Positions 1 through 11,200 of a stretch of DNA of 64,000 nucleotides are shown one piece after another. A program made the position numbers and the translations under genes. The notes below the pieces were generated by a model. It searched no databases, had not been told where the DNA came from, and worked only from the letters and a program-made list of their open reading frames with translations. Every line of letters begins with the position of its first letter. The stretch's first letter is position 1. This stretch comes from JAKVAV01 sp047632755 (GTDB lineage Bacteria; Bacteroidota; Bacteroidia; Flavobacteriales_D; Cryomorphaceae): contig JBLIDT010000012.1 in assembly GCA_047632755.1 (NCBI GenBank), positions 14,697-78,696 on the forward strand, in the 5' to 3' direction.

Positions 1-825
1 ACACAAACTAGCCAGCTTGATATTCAATTCAAATACCCTTTTCTCTTCAACACACCCCTTGGCATTGATTTCAAGTTCAATCTATACCGCCGCGATACCA
101 CTTTTAGCCAGAACAGACTTAATGTGGGGCTAGAGTACTACTTCTTAGGGGATAAAAGACTCAAAGTATTTTACGAAAGTCAAGGAGCCAATACCATTGG
201 AAACAATGATTTCGTTTCTACCGATCTGGCAGATTCTCAAACAAATATGTTTGGGATAGGAGCCTACGTCTCGGACTTAGATTATCGGTTCAACCCGCGC
301 AAGGGGTACTATGTAGATGCCACGGCAGCAACAGGCCAAAAGGAGGTTATATCGCAAGTGGAAGGAGGAACCAATCAAGAAAGCGACATCTATAATTTCA
401 ACTTTGATGGTGGCTATTTTTTACCCTTGTTTAAACGAAGCGCCATTCACATACGTATGCAAGGAGGAGTGTTCCTGAACGAAAATATGTTCCGCAACGA
501 AATTTATAGAATTGGCGGATTGAAGACCCTTCGAGGCTTTGATGAACAAGCCATTTTTGCTTCTTCTTTCGCCATAGGAACTATTGAGTACAGGTTTATT
601 CTTGAACAGAACTCAAACCTTTTTGTATTTTTCGATCAAGCATACTACGAAGATGAATCAGTGGAAGACGCAATATCAGATACCCCTTTTGGCTTTGGCG
701 CTGGTGTAAACTTTGAAACCAATGCAGGGGTGTTCTCCCTAACCTATGCCCTAGGAAGTCAATTCGACAATAATGTTTCTTTCAGAGGAGGAAAAATACA
801 CTTTGGGTTTATCAGCTTTTTCTAA
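1..825 (+). CDS. BamA/TamA-family outer membrane barrel protein, 3' part only
   Basis: The frame is open from the first base, so the gene begins outside the window; a GTG at 124 is internal, not the start. About 274 residues are visible. They look like the C-terminal half of an Omp85-type beta-barrel: alternating strands, an RFNPRKG motif (the family's R-x-x-P-R-G-type turn), an RGF motif (LRGFDEQ), a YRF strand and a final strand ending in two phenylalanines (FISFF), the usual outer-membrane insertion signal. Omp85 proteins insert or translocate proteins or lipids at the outer membrane. The POTRA domains that would separate BamA, TamA or a lipid-related paralogue are not visible. The stop codon directly abuts the next ATG, so the next gene is probably co-transcribed. 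Confidence 0.8.
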   Translation, partial: TQTSQLDIQFKYPFLFNTPLGIDFKFNLYRRDTTFSQNRLNVGLEYYFLGDKRLKVFYESQGANTIGNNDFVSTDLADSQTNMFGIGAYVSDLDYRFNPRKGYYVDATAATGQKEVISQVEGGTNQESDIYNFNFDGGYFLPLFKRSAIHIRMQGGVFLNENMFRNEIYRIGGLKTLRGFDEQAIFASSFAIGTIEYRFILEQNSNLFVFFDQAYYEDESVEDAISDTPFGFGAGVNFETNAGVFSLTYALGSQFDNNVSFRGGKIHFGFISFF

Positions 826-1440
826 ATGAAAAGATCCTTACCCGTATTAATTATTTGCTCTATGCTCTCTTTAAGCTTTGCAAAAGAGGGAAAGAACACT
901 GGAATGCTCAGCTTCTTAATGGAATACCTTTCCATCAAATATTCCAACAAGGAGTTTGACTCGTTTCTCTACGTAGCCGTCAAGAAGCAAAAACTCTTTT
1001 TTGTCGAGAACAATGAGGTAGTAGCAGAATATTCAGTTTCAACTGCAAAAAAAGGACTGGGCAGCGAAGTGGGTAGTTTCAAAACCCCTCAAGGATTGCA
1101 CAAAGTGGCGGAGAAAGTCGGGTCTGAAGTGGAGCCTTTTGGTATCATCAAACAAAAAGTTGACACAGGAGCAAAGGCAGAAGCCGTATTGCAGGCCAAG
1201 TCCACTGATCAAGACCTCATCACTTCAAGGGTATTGCACCTGACAGGATTGGAGGAAGGGATAAATCTGGGTGGAGATGTAGATTCATACAACAGGGGAA
1301 TTTTTATTCACGGCACACACGAGGAAGGACTCATCGGAACACCAGCCAGCAAAGGATGTGTAAGAATGAAGAATGCTGACGTAATTGATCTATTCGAACG
1401 AATAGAAGTTGGTACCTTTGTGGTAATCTTGAACAACTAA
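826..1440 (+). CDS. L,D-transpeptidase (YkuD domain), exported
   Basis: This 204-residue protein has a signal peptide (residues 1-19, ending SLSFA) followed by a YkuD catalytic domain. The signature is clear: H162 in IFIHGTHEE and Cys178 in GTPASKGCVRM, the nucleophile that attacks the L,D bond of peptidoglycan stem peptides. Family members make 3-3 crosslinks or attach proteins to peptidoglycan in the periplasm. The N-terminal part (FLYVAVKKQKLFFVE, then YSVSTAK) is the usual first half of the fold. The ATG follows the previous stop with no spacer, so translation is probably coupled to the upstream barrel gene. Which linkage it makes cannot be told from sequence. Confidence 0.9.
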   Translation: MKRSLPVLIICSMLSLSFAKEGKNTGMLSFLMEYLSIKYSNKEFDSFLYVAVKKQKLFFVENNEVVAEYSVSTAKKGLGSEVGSFKTPQGLHKVAEKVGSEVEPFGIIKQKVDTGAKAEAVLQAKSTDQDLITSRVLHLTGLEEGINLGGDVDSYNRGIFIHGTHEEGLIGTPASKGCVRMKNADVIDLFERIEVGTFVVILNN

Positions 1441-1455
1441 AAAACAACTGAGTGA

Positions 1456-2796
1456 ATGGGGGCAGAAACCCTTCTATTAATATCGGGACTGGTCGTTTTC
1501 GCCTTGATTATAGGTGCTTTCGTTGGGCTTTATGTGGCAAAAAGAAAAGACAATTCTTTACAAATTCTTAAAGAGCTTGAGGAGCATAAAGCGAAGCTTT
1601 TATCCGAAACGGAAAAAAATGAGGAGCTGAAACAATCAGGCAGAGAAATCGATATTTATTTAGAGCGACTGAGGGATGAGAAAGAAAGGGCATTAATTCT
1701 GGTGTCCAGATTGGAAGCCGAAAAATCGAATATTGAGAGGCAGATCAAAGAACAGAGAGCCGACATTCAAACGATGCAAGAGAAATTCACCAAGGATTTC
1801 AAACTCATAGCCAATCAAATTTTCGAAGAAAAAACAGAAAGCTTCTCCAAAAAGAGCAAAGAGTCCATTGATCAACTGTTGAGTCCCCTCAAAGAAAGAT
1901 TGGTCTCATTTGAGAAAAAAGTAGACGAAACTCACAAGGATAATTTAAGGGAAACCTCAGGACTCAAGGTCGAACTTAAAACATTGAGAGAAATGAGTTC
2001 CAAAATGACCGAAGAGGCAGAGAACCTGACGAAGGCTTTGCGCAATGACTCTAAGGTTCAAGGAAACTGGGGTGAGATGATTTTGGAAAATATTCTTGAA
2101 AGATCAGGCCTGAGAAAAGACGAGGAGTATTTTCTTCAGAAAAGCTTTTCTAATGACGAGGGGAGACGCTTTCAACCCGATGTGATGATCAAGTTACCCG
2201 ATGACAAATGGGTAATAGTCGACAGCAAAGTTTCTTTGAAAGCCTACGAAGATTTCATCAATGAGGACGATCCCAAGCCCAAAGAGAGACATTTGAAGAA
2301 TCACCTGATCTCTATAAAAAATCACATCAAGGGATTATCGGAAAAGAAATACCAAGAAGTAGCCTCTGGCAAAAACCTAGATTTCATTCTAATGTTCGTC
2401 CCGATTGAGCCTGCTTTTTTGCTCGCTCTCCAAGCCGATCACGGTCTTTTTAATGAGGCATACGATCGGGGTATAGTGATGGTAAGTCCGACCACGTTGA
2501 TTGCTTCACTCAAGATAATATCGACCACTTGGAAGCATGAATACCAAAATAGAAATGCCCTTGAGATTGCAGACCGCGGAAAGTTGCTGCTCGAAAAATT
2601 TGTAGGTTTCGCTGAAGATTTTGAGAAAATCGGTGTTCAGATCGACCGCACCTCAGCCACGTATAGCGAGGCCATGAAAAAACTGCGCGACGGCCGAGGA
2701 TCGCTAGTTAGCCAAGCAAAACAATTGGAGCAACTCGGTGTGCGAGCCACCAAAAAACTGAGCAGTAATCTAATTGGTGATGATGACAGCGAATAA
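1456..2796 (+). CDS. rmuC: RmuC-family DNA recombination protein
   Basis: This 446-residue protein has an N-terminal membrane helix (about residues 5-28), a long charged coiled coil (about 35-200) and the RmuC nuclease-like domain (about 200-400). Visible family motifs are KVQGNWGE, then FQPDVMIKLPDDK and VIVDSKVSL, which resemble the D...D-x-K core of PD-(D/E)XK nucleases. RmuC limits inversion recombination at short inverted repeats in E. coli; its biochemistry is less settled. The start is an ATG 15 nt after the previous stop. The 3' end overlaps the start of the next gene by about 17 nt in another frame, so the two are probably co-expressed. Confidence 0.9.
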   Translation: MGAETLLLISGLVVFALIIGAFVGLYVAKRKDNSLQILKELEEHKAKLLSETEKNEELKQSGREIDIYLERLRDEKERALILVSRLEAEKSNIERQIKEQRADIQTMQEKFTKDFKLIANQIFEEKTESFSKKSKESIDQLLSPLKERLVSFEKKVDETHKDNLRETSGLKVELKTLREMSSKMTEEAENLTKALRNDSKVQGNWGEMILENILERSGLRKDEEYFLQKSFSNDEGRRFQPDVMIKLPDDKWVIVDSKVSLKAYEDFINEDDPKPKERHLKNHLISIKNHIKGLSEKKYQEVASGKNLDFILMFVPIEPAFLLALQADHGLFNEAYDRGIVMVSPTTLIASLKIISTTWKHEYQNRNALEIADRGKLLLEKFVGFAEDFEKIGVQIDRTSATYSEAMKKLRDGRGSLVSQAKQLEQLGVRATKKLSSNLIGDDDSE

Positions 2797-4051
2797 GCTA
2801 TTCGGCTTTCTTGGCATTCTGGTAATCGGATGCGTTTTTCAGGCCTGCTCTTCTTCAAGCGAACTTTCTTCAGATGAAGCCCCTACCTCTTATGGCGAGG
2901 CTAAATTGAAAATAGAACCCGAGATAAAGCTCTTTCATCAAAACGCCGACTCCAGCACTGTTTTTGTCAAATTCGACACAGAAAACCTTATTTATGCAAG
3001 GGGAGATGAAGACTATCAAGCATCAGTAATTGTGGCGATAGACCCTATTCCTAGGGAGGCAGACACAACCGATAGACCACAAAAAAAGACTGTTTCAGTC
3101 CCAGCCATCTCTAAGAAGAAAAAAGGGGCAACCGCATTGATCAAAACCAATATCTACCTGCCAAAGGGAAACAATTACAACGTGACCGTTACCATTCGCG
3201 ATGAATCGAATGGAAAAAGAAGGGAGAAATTAATTATAACCAAAAAGGACGGCACTAACAACCGAGAAAATTTCCTCTTGTTCGAGCAGGGTTCTCCCAC
3301 ACCACTATTTACCGACAGGATAAAAACAAACACATCCTATGATTTGGACTTTGAAATACTCGATACAAAGGTCATTTTCGTAAATTATTACAATCGCTCA
3401 TTTCCTCTGCCACCACCGCCATTTGCGCACTATGAGCCCAGGCCTTTCAATTACGATCCCGATGAGCAGTTTGTGCTCTCGGCAGATTCGGGTAAATTCC
3501 ATTTTACGTCAAAAGAGGAAGGCTTCTTCCATTTCCGAGCGGACACTACAATAAAAGAAGGCTTTACTCTATTTGTTTCTTCAGAAGAGTTTCCCGAAGT
3601 TCAAAACGTCCAAAACATGGTTGACCCTTTTCGCTATTTAGTGAGTGGAAAGGAGTACAAAAAGCTATTGGAGGCCCCGGCACTCAAAGTAGAAATGGAA
3701 AATTTTTGGGTAGATTGGGCGGGAGATCGAAATCGGGCAAGAAAAAACATCGAAACTTATTACGGTCGAGTAGAGACAGCCAATCGATTTTTCTCATCGC
3801 ATTTGGAAGGCTGGAAATCAGACAGGGGTTTGATTTATCTCGTTTATGGAGAGCCGGATAAAATCTACAAAACAGCTCAAGAAGAAAGATGGATTTATGG
3901 TGAGGAACGCAATGCTCTTTCCATAACTTTTCGTTTTATTAAGGTCGATAATCCCTTTACTGAAAACGACTATCGTCTCAGTCGAGAAGACTACTACAAA
4001 CCATCCTGGTACAGATCGATCGAAGCCTGGCGAAATGGCCGAATATACTAG
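2780..4051 (+). CDS. GWxTD domain-containing lipoprotein
   Basis: TTG, GTG, ATG and ATG codons occur in frame at 2774-2785. I chose the ATG at 2780, which gives a short lipoprotein signal with lipobox VFQAC (Cys23 in that numbering). The C-terminal third carries the GWxTD signature, here GWKSDRG followed by LIYLVYGEPD, and ends with a Tyr/Trp-rich tail (DYYKPSWYRSIEAW). GWxTD proteins are common in Bacteroidota and Acidobacteriota; their role is not established. The middle (about residues 130-230) looks like a beta-sandwich domain with a proline run. The gene overlaps rmuC and stops 6 nt before rlmB. Family assignment is firm, function unknown. Confidence 0.85.
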   Translation: MMTANKLFGFLGILVIGCVFQACSSSSELSSDEAPTSYGEAKLKIEPEIKLFHQNADSSTVFVKFDTENLIYARGDEDYQASVIVAIDPIPREADTTDRPQKKTVSVPAISKKKKGATALIKTNIYLPKGNNYNVTVTIRDESNGKRREKLIITKKDGTNNRENFLLFEQGSPTPLFTDRIKTNTSYDLDFEILDTKVIFVNYYNRSFPLPPPPFAHYEPRPFNYDPDEQFVLSADSGKFHFTSKEEGFFHFRADTTIKEGFTLFVSSEEFPEVQNVQNMVDPFRYLVSGKEYKKLLEAPALKVEMENFWVDWAGDRNRARKNIETYYGRVETANRFFSSHLEGWKSDRGLIYLVYGEPDKIYKTAQEERWIYGEERNALSITFRFIKVDNPFTENDYRLSREDYYKPSWYRSIEAWRNGRIY

Positions 4052-4057
4052 CTCATT

Positions 4058-4801
4058 ATGAAAAACAAGGAATTTATTGCTTACGGTGTTCACCCTATTT
4101 CTGAAGCTTTGAAAGAGGGGAAGCCCATTGAAAAAGTTCTGATTCAAAAAGGGTTAAGAGGAGACGCTGGTCATGAAGTAGTGCATGGTTTGCGCGAAGC
4201 AGAAGTCCCCATTCAGTATGTTCCAAAAGAAAAACTTGACCGAATTACCGGCAAGAATCATCAGGGAATGATCGCTTTCATTTCTCCAATTGAATACCAC
4301 AACATAGAATGGCTGCTGCCAAATCTCTACGAAAAAGGCGAAACGCCGCTTATTCTAGTATTGGATGGCATAACCGATGTGCGCAATTTTGGCGCAATTT
4401 GCAGAACTGCTGAATGTGCAGGTGTTCATGCCGTTGTTATTCCTACTAAAGGTGCTGCACAAATAGGCCCTGACGCCATAAAAACGTCAGCCGGCGCGCT
4501 TCTCCAACTTCCTATCTGTCGCTCGACAAATCTTACAGAAACGCTGAATTTCCTAAAAACAAGCGGCCTCAAAATAATTGCTTGTCACGAGAAAGCGGAA
4601 CTCTCTCATACCGAAGCTGATCTTACCTCGCCTTCCGCAATAATTATGGGCTCTGAGGAAAGTGGAATTCATATAGAGAATTTGGCAACTTCTACTGATC
4701 AAATTCGTATTCCATTAATAGGTCATACCTCTTCATTGAATGTGTCGACAGCCACGGGAATCATTTTATTCGAAACCTTACGCCAGAGATCTGCGCACTG
4801 A
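4058..4801 (+). CDS. rlmB: 23S rRNA (guanosine-2'-O-)-methyltransferase RlmB
   Basis: This 247-residue protein is a SpoU/TrmH-family SPOUT methyltransferase of normal length. The N-terminal 75 residues are the substrate-binding domain (IAYGVHPISEALKEG start, KNHQGMIAF end). The C-terminal trefoil-knot domain shows motif 1 (NFGAICRTAECAG), motif 2 (IIMGSEESGI) and motif 3 (SLNVSTATGIILFE), which bind S-adenosylmethionine. In E. coli RlmB methylates G2251 in the ribosomal P loop. Related TrmH paralogues exist, but the N-terminal extension favours RlmB. The gene follows the GWxTD gene by 6 nt and is probably the last of this small run. Confidence 0.88.
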   Translation: MKNKEFIAYGVHPISEALKEGKPIEKVLIQKGLRGDAGHEVVHGLREAEVPIQYVPKEKLDRITGKNHQGMIAFISPIEYHNIEWLLPNLYEKGETPLILVLDGITDVRNFGAICRTAECAGVHAVVIPTKGAAQIGPDAIKTSAGALLQLPICRSTNLTETLNFLKTSGLKIIACHEKAELSHTEADLTSPSAIIMGSEESGIHIENLATSTDQIRIPLIGHTSSLNVSTATGIILFETLRQRSAH

Positions 4802-4916
4802 ACTAGGTTATTGAAGTGCAAATCTTTATAACTTCCATGACTAAGTCCCGATATACTTGCATGGAATTCTACTTTTAACAAAAAGTAATCATACCATTTT
4901 GACTATGTTCTCACCA

Positions 4917-5270
4917 ATGAAAACTTTCAAGTCGAGTTTTTTCCTTTTAATCGGCTTCTTCATTATTTCTTCCTTTTCGCACGCTCAAGAACCTACCGAG
5001 TACTTTAGGTATTTCGAGATTGAACTCGAGCAATCGGTTGATCTGGAAAAAGATATCCGATCTGATTTATTCAGTCAAACGCCATTTCAAATGCACTCCT
5101 CTTGCAGTTTAAGAAACTCTATCATCGTTGCAGTTCCCGCAGAGTATCCTAAAAGAGTGCATCAAATCGAAGATGAGCTGAGAACCTCTTTGCAGAGCGT
5201 CATATCTCTCGATAAGATTGAATCACTCCATACAATTACAGCTTTAGACCTAGAATCTTTTTGTCAATGA
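4917..5270 (+). CDS. Small exported protein of unknown function
   Basis: I do not recognise this family. The ATG at 4917 gives a 117-residue protein with a clear signal peptide (MKTFKSSFFLL, cleavage after SFSHA). An ATG at 4905 is an alternative, and a TTG at 4857 is unlikely. The mature part is about 95 residues, acidic, with two Cys residues (CSLRNS and the penultimate residue). Its stop overlaps the start of the giant adhesin gene (ATGA at 5267-5270), so the two are translationally coupled. That suggests an accessory role for the adhesin, such as a periplasmic chaperone or secretion helper; this is inference from position only. A weak TTTTG element lies just upstream of 4905. Confidence 0.65.
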   Translation: MKTFKSSFFLLIGFFIISSFSHAQEPTEYFRYFEIELEQSVDLEKDIRSDLFSQTPFQMHSSCSLRNSIIVAVPAEYPKRVHQIEDELRTSLQSVISLDKIESLHTITALDLESFCQ

Positions 5271-8200
5271 AAGCAGCATTCAAAATCACCCTAACGAAGG
5301 CTCTGTCAGGCACTTTTATAGCGCTTGCTGCACTTCTCATTCCTACGTATTCCGCAGCTCAAATTAATCTGGAATACAATGTTCCCGCTTCTTCATTGAG
5401 TCAAGCAATATCAGGGAATGGTGTCCAAATATTAAACCCTCAGTTGGTTTGTGCTGATAGCTCATCAGGAACTTATTCGATTACTGGTATTCCCGACTTC
5501 ACAGAAGGGGAAGGGATAATCCTCACAACTGGTAATATCAAGAATCTATTGGGACCAAATAATACGGAAGCCTCAACAACTATCAATGGCACTCCTGGAG
5601 ACCCTTTGATTACCACGATAACAGGAAATAGTAGTTTCGATGCGTGCATTCTTGAGTTTGATGTTGTCCCTATTGGGGATACCCTCCGCTTCAATTTCAC
5701 TTTTGCTAGTGAAGAGTATGATGAATATGTTGGTACTCCGTTCAACGATTTTTTCGGGTTCTTTATAAGCGGTCCAGGAATCATTGGTGACCCTGGATTA
5801 GATGGTCTCGAGAACATTGCCGTACTACCTGGAACAAACACCTCTGTAGGTGTTAATACCATTAACAATGGAAACACCGACTTAGGTGTACCCGCATCAA
5901 ATCCAGAATTCTACATAGGGAATGCGCTAGGTTTGACCGCTCCTGTTCAATACGACGCATGGACTATTGGGCTTTCGGCGGTAAAGCAAGTCACGCCTTG
6001 TGATACCTTTTCAATCAAGTTGGTCATTGCTGATGTGGCTGATCCAGAATGGGATTCTGCAGTTTTAATTGAAGCAATCGAAAGCAATAGCATTGTGCTC
6101 AGTCAGAGCAATGAAGGAAACTTGGAGTCGACTATAGAAGGCTGCAACAACGGAACGGTAACTTTCACTCGGACTCCAGTAACAGGCGAAGATGCCGTTG
6201 TCACATTCTTTGTGGATGGAACGGCTATCAACGGAATAGATTATGAGCAAATTGGCGCTGATCCAGATCCTTCTGTTCCGAAAACGATCACTATACCTGC
6301 CAATCAAGCATCTGTATCGATCGATATCATTCCATTTGACGATGGAATTGACGAGGGAGAGGAATTCATAGATATTTTCGTCGGAAACCCTAATTGTGCA
6401 GGTACCATCCAAGATAGCATTCGCGTACTCATCAATGACTCCATAAACGTTTCAATAGATCCACCATTGGCATTTGTATGCCTTGGAAGCTCCTTGACCT
6501 TTTCGGTTGAAGCGGATGACAATGCAAATTTTAGCTGGAGCCCAATAGATTATTTGGACGATCCGAATATAAAAGAGCCTACTACTACCCCACTTGCTGA
6601 TATCGACTATATTCTAACGGTAACTGCAGCAGCCTGTCAATCAACGGCTTTAGCCGAAATAAGAGTTAGCGACGTCGAGCTTTCAGCAGTATCTGTAAAT
6701 ATTGACTGCGCTGGAGATGAAACGGGGAGCATAGATTTGACTATTTCAGGAGGAGAGAGTCCCTTTGAAGCTCAATGGTCAGGTCCAAATGGATTCACCT
6801 CAACAGATGAGGACATTTCGGGATTAGCACCTGGCGTTTATGCAGTACTTGTTACCGATCGTGATGGCTGCACCGAAGACTTATCAATTGAAATCACAGA
6901 GGCATCTGAAATAGTTTTGGAGTTGACCAGCTCAGTATTTCAAGGAGGATTTAATGTGTCTTGCTTTGCAGCCAATGACGGTGAAGCGACGGTAGTAACA
7001 TCAGGTGGTACATCGCCCTACACTTTTCTTTGGAATGATCTAGGAGCTCAAACTTCGCAGACAGCCGTCGATTTAGTTGCAGGCACTTACGAAGTCACCG
7101 TAACAGATGACAACGGTTGTATTCAAATTGGAACCATCACATTGACGTCTCCTGACCCCATCACCGCAGGCCTTGAAGATCGAACCGATGTATTGTGTAA
7201 CGGCGATGCTACTGGAGAGGCAACCATCTCCCCCGTAGGTGGAGTGGGCCCTTACACGGTAGTCTGGAACACAGTGCCACCACAATTCGGCAATACCGCA
7301 ATAAATCTCGTTGCTGGTTTCTACACCGCATCCATCACTGATGTAAATGGCTGCCAGGGAACGACAGAAATTGAAATATCGGAACCCGCAGCGGCTCTTG
7401 ATGGCAGTATAGTGACATCTGATGCTTCCTGCAATGGATTTTCAGACGGCTCAGCCACTGCATCTATTACAGGCGGAACACCACCCTACACTTTTGAATG
7501 GAGTCCTCAACCAGGTGTTGATGAATCATCCATATCAGATTTAGAAGCTGGAAATTACACCCTCGTTGTAACGGACGATAACGGGTGTTCACTTAATATT
7601 GCTTTTACAGTTTTGGAACCTGTTCTTTTAGAAATCGAACTTGTGTCCTTAGTAAATCCTACTTGCAATGGATTTGACAATGGAAGCATTCTAGTCAATG
7701 CCACAGGAGGCAGCGGAGCGTATACGTATAGCTGGAATACTGATCCCGTTCAATCAGGATCGGGTATAACCGACCTTTCCCCTGGAAGCTATACCGTAAC
7801 AGCAACAGACGATAACGGCTGCACTACTGAAGCAACCTATGAATTAACCGAACCTACAGAGCTCGAGATTAATTTGATTGAACTCATCTCACCTTCTTGC
7901 GCAGGATTTAACGATGGCAGTATCGAAGTTGATGCACTTGGCGGAACAGCTCCATATTCATTCGAATGGAACACTATACCACCTTCTGCAGGTCCCCTAA
8001 TTGAAAACCTCGAAAACGGATCCTATACGGTAACCGTTACCGATGCTCTGGGCTGCACAATAGGGGAGACTTTTGAACTCATAAACCCTGATCAACTAGT
8101 GGTTACTCTTATTTCTATCGAGAACGTACTTTGCAATGGCGATGCAACGGGCTCAGTTACAATAGAAGTTTCTGGAGGAACGCCCGATTACACTATTTCT

Positions 8201-11200
8201 TGGAATGACCCCTCAAGCCAAACTGGACCGACTGCGTCGAACTTATTAGCTGGCACTTACACTGCATCTATAGTGGATGACAATGGCTGTACGATCAGTT
8301 TTGAAATCACGATCACTGAACCAAATCAACCACTAGATGCGCTGATCACTTCTCAAACAGATGTCTTTTGCTTCGGCGACGGATCTGGCTCCGCTACTGT
8401 AACTGCCACAGGGGGCAGCGGATCATACAGCTATCAATGGGATGACCCTGCAAATCAACAAACAGCGACAGCGACCGGCCTAGCAGCAGGAACTTATTCT
8501 GTAACAGTGACTGACAACAATGGATGTGCAACTCCAATAATAGTTTCTGTTACAATAAATGGACCTACCGAGGCACTGTCTTTGGAATTGACGCCATCTG
8601 TCTTTGGCGGGGGATTTAATGTGGCTTGCGCTGAAGACAGCACAGCTGCTATTGACTTAACAATTTCTGGCGGTACAGCTCCATTTGACGTTCTATGGAA
8701 TTTACCTGGACTTGACACATCCACTAATGAAGACCTTACCGACTTAGCTCCGGGGACGTATTCTGTGACAGTGACAGATGCAGGCGGTTGTGAAGCTACG
8801 GAGGAGATAACGATCACTGCGCCTTCCCCTATCAGCATCGAATCAAGTTCTACTCCAAGTCTTTGTTTTGGTATTCCTACCGGAACAATTGACATCGTTA
8901 TTTCGGGAGGAATACCAGCCTACACGGCTGACTGGACGGGTCCAAACGGATTCACAGGCAGTGGAACCAGTTTCACCGATTTAGAAGGTGGTGTATACTT
9001 AGTGACCATCGAGGATGCCAATGGATGTATCTACCTTGATGCAGTCACCATAACACAACCAGATGACTTAGTTATTACCGTTGATTCATTATCCGATTAC
9101 AATGGATTCAATACCACTTGTTTCAACAGTCTTGACGGAGAGATCTACACAACACCTTCTGGAGGATCTGCTCCGTACGGCTACCAATGGAATACGCCTG
9201 GTGACCCGAATTTCTCTAACCAAGAAGACGTGATTAATCTAGGGCCTGGTATCTACGAGGCAGTGCTCATTGACGATAATGGCTGCGTTCAAAATGAATT
9301 CATTGAGATTGTAGCACCCGACACGCTTCAAGTTGACTTTATATTAAGTGAATACTTGAATGGGTTTAACATTAGCTGCTTCGGTGCAACAGATGGAATG
9401 GCTGAAGCCATTCCTGTAAACGGCGTAGCTCCTTTCTCTTTCGTTTGGGTAGGACCCAACGGATATGGTCCCGTTTTCGGTAATCCAATTGAAGATCTCG
9501 AAGCAGGCGAATACAGTGTTTTCTTGGAAGATGATGATGGATGTACGGCAATTGAAACAGTGACATTGGTAGAACCTGATGAACTTGAAATAGCACTAAT
9601 CGCCGAAACGATCAATGGGAACAACATCTCTTGCCAAGGTGGAACCGATGGATCAATCAACTTGATTTTTGAAGGAGGAACCGCTCCTATTACAATCAGC
9701 TGGACTGGCCCCGATGGATTTACATCTTTAGATGAAGACTTGTTCAATCTTGCCGCTGGCGAATATTGTGTGACCCTTACAGATGACAACAATTGCAGTG
9801 AAAATGAATGCATCACGCTTACCGAACCTGCCGCAATCTCTATTGCTCTAGTTGCATTCGAGTATGCAAATGGATTGAATTTGACTTGCGAAGGTGCACA
9901 GGACGGATCAATTGATGCGTCAGTATCAGGAGGCACCTCTCCCGTAAGCTTTCTATGGCTCGGCCCTAACGGATTCACATCGACTGATGAGGACATCGCA
10001 TTTCTAGCTGAAGGAGAATACTGCCTAACAGCAACCGATGCCAGCGGATGTAGCGAAACTGAATGTATAGAAATAATGGCGCCCGATGGTGTCCAAATTG
10101 ATTTGGATGAAATTACCGATGTCGGTTGCTTCGACGGCTCCAATGGTTCTGTCAGCATCAATATCGTTACAGGCGTTGCTCCTTTCGACATCGCTTGGAC
10201 AGGACCAAATGGTTTTACTTCGACTGATGAAGACCTTACAGGTTTACTCGTTGGAACATACTGTGTGCAGGTGATTGATGACAATGGTTGTGAAGGAGAA
10301 GCTTGTTTTACTGTTTCAGAATCTGATGAAATAGCCGTCACGTTCACAACCTCTTCTTTTGAAGGTGGATTTGAAATAGACTGTGCTGGAAACGCCAATG
10401 GATTCATTTCTGCCAGTATTCAAGGTGGAGCAACACCTTACTCATTAATTTGGTCAGGTCCTGATGGCTTTTCGTCTTCATTGGAACAGATTAATAATCT
10501 CGCACCAGGAACATATTGCCTAGAATTGACCGATGACAATGGTTGTGTCTTCAACGAATGTCTTGACATTGAAGAACCAGCACCTTTGTCCATAAATCGA
10601 GCCGTCACAATGCCAGATTGCGGAGATGGCACATTGGCCGAAGTCAACCTTCAAGTTTCAGGTGGGGTACCACCGTACTCGATCAACTGGAGCAATGGCG
10701 AAGAGACCGAGATCGTATTCCTCGACAATGGTAGTTACCAAGTCATCGTTACTGATGCCAATAATTGTGTTACCCAAGAATCAGGTACAATCAATCTTCC
10801 TGAAGCGCTTCTACTAGGATTCGAAACTCCAATATTTCCAGGAGGGGTTAACATCGCTTGCAATGGCGAGAGCACGGGCAGTATTGATTTGACTCTATTC
10901 AACGCAAACGGATTACCAACCATTAACTGGACAGGACCCAATGGATTTACCTCCACGGATGAAGATTTGTCAAACCTTGAAGCTGGGGAATATTGCGTTA
11001 CTGCAATCGATGATCTTGGCTGCGAAGCCAACGAGTGCATCACTTTAACAGAGCCCACTCCAATTTCAGCGACGTTCGCATCGACTGCAGTTTCTTGCAA
11101 TGCAGGAGATGACGGCGCGACTAGTATAAGCATATCAGGAGGAGTTCCTGTTTATCAAATTGCTTGGACAGGCCCTGATGGTTTTACAGGGTCGGGTGTC

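Noticed and set aside
9328..10407. A 359-codon open frame on the minus strand inside the adhesin gene, plus many shorter ones
   Set aside because: They are shadows of the SprB repeats: codon pattern and repeat structure suppress antisense stops. They have no start signals, and their Ser/Pro-rich translations mirror the sense repeats.
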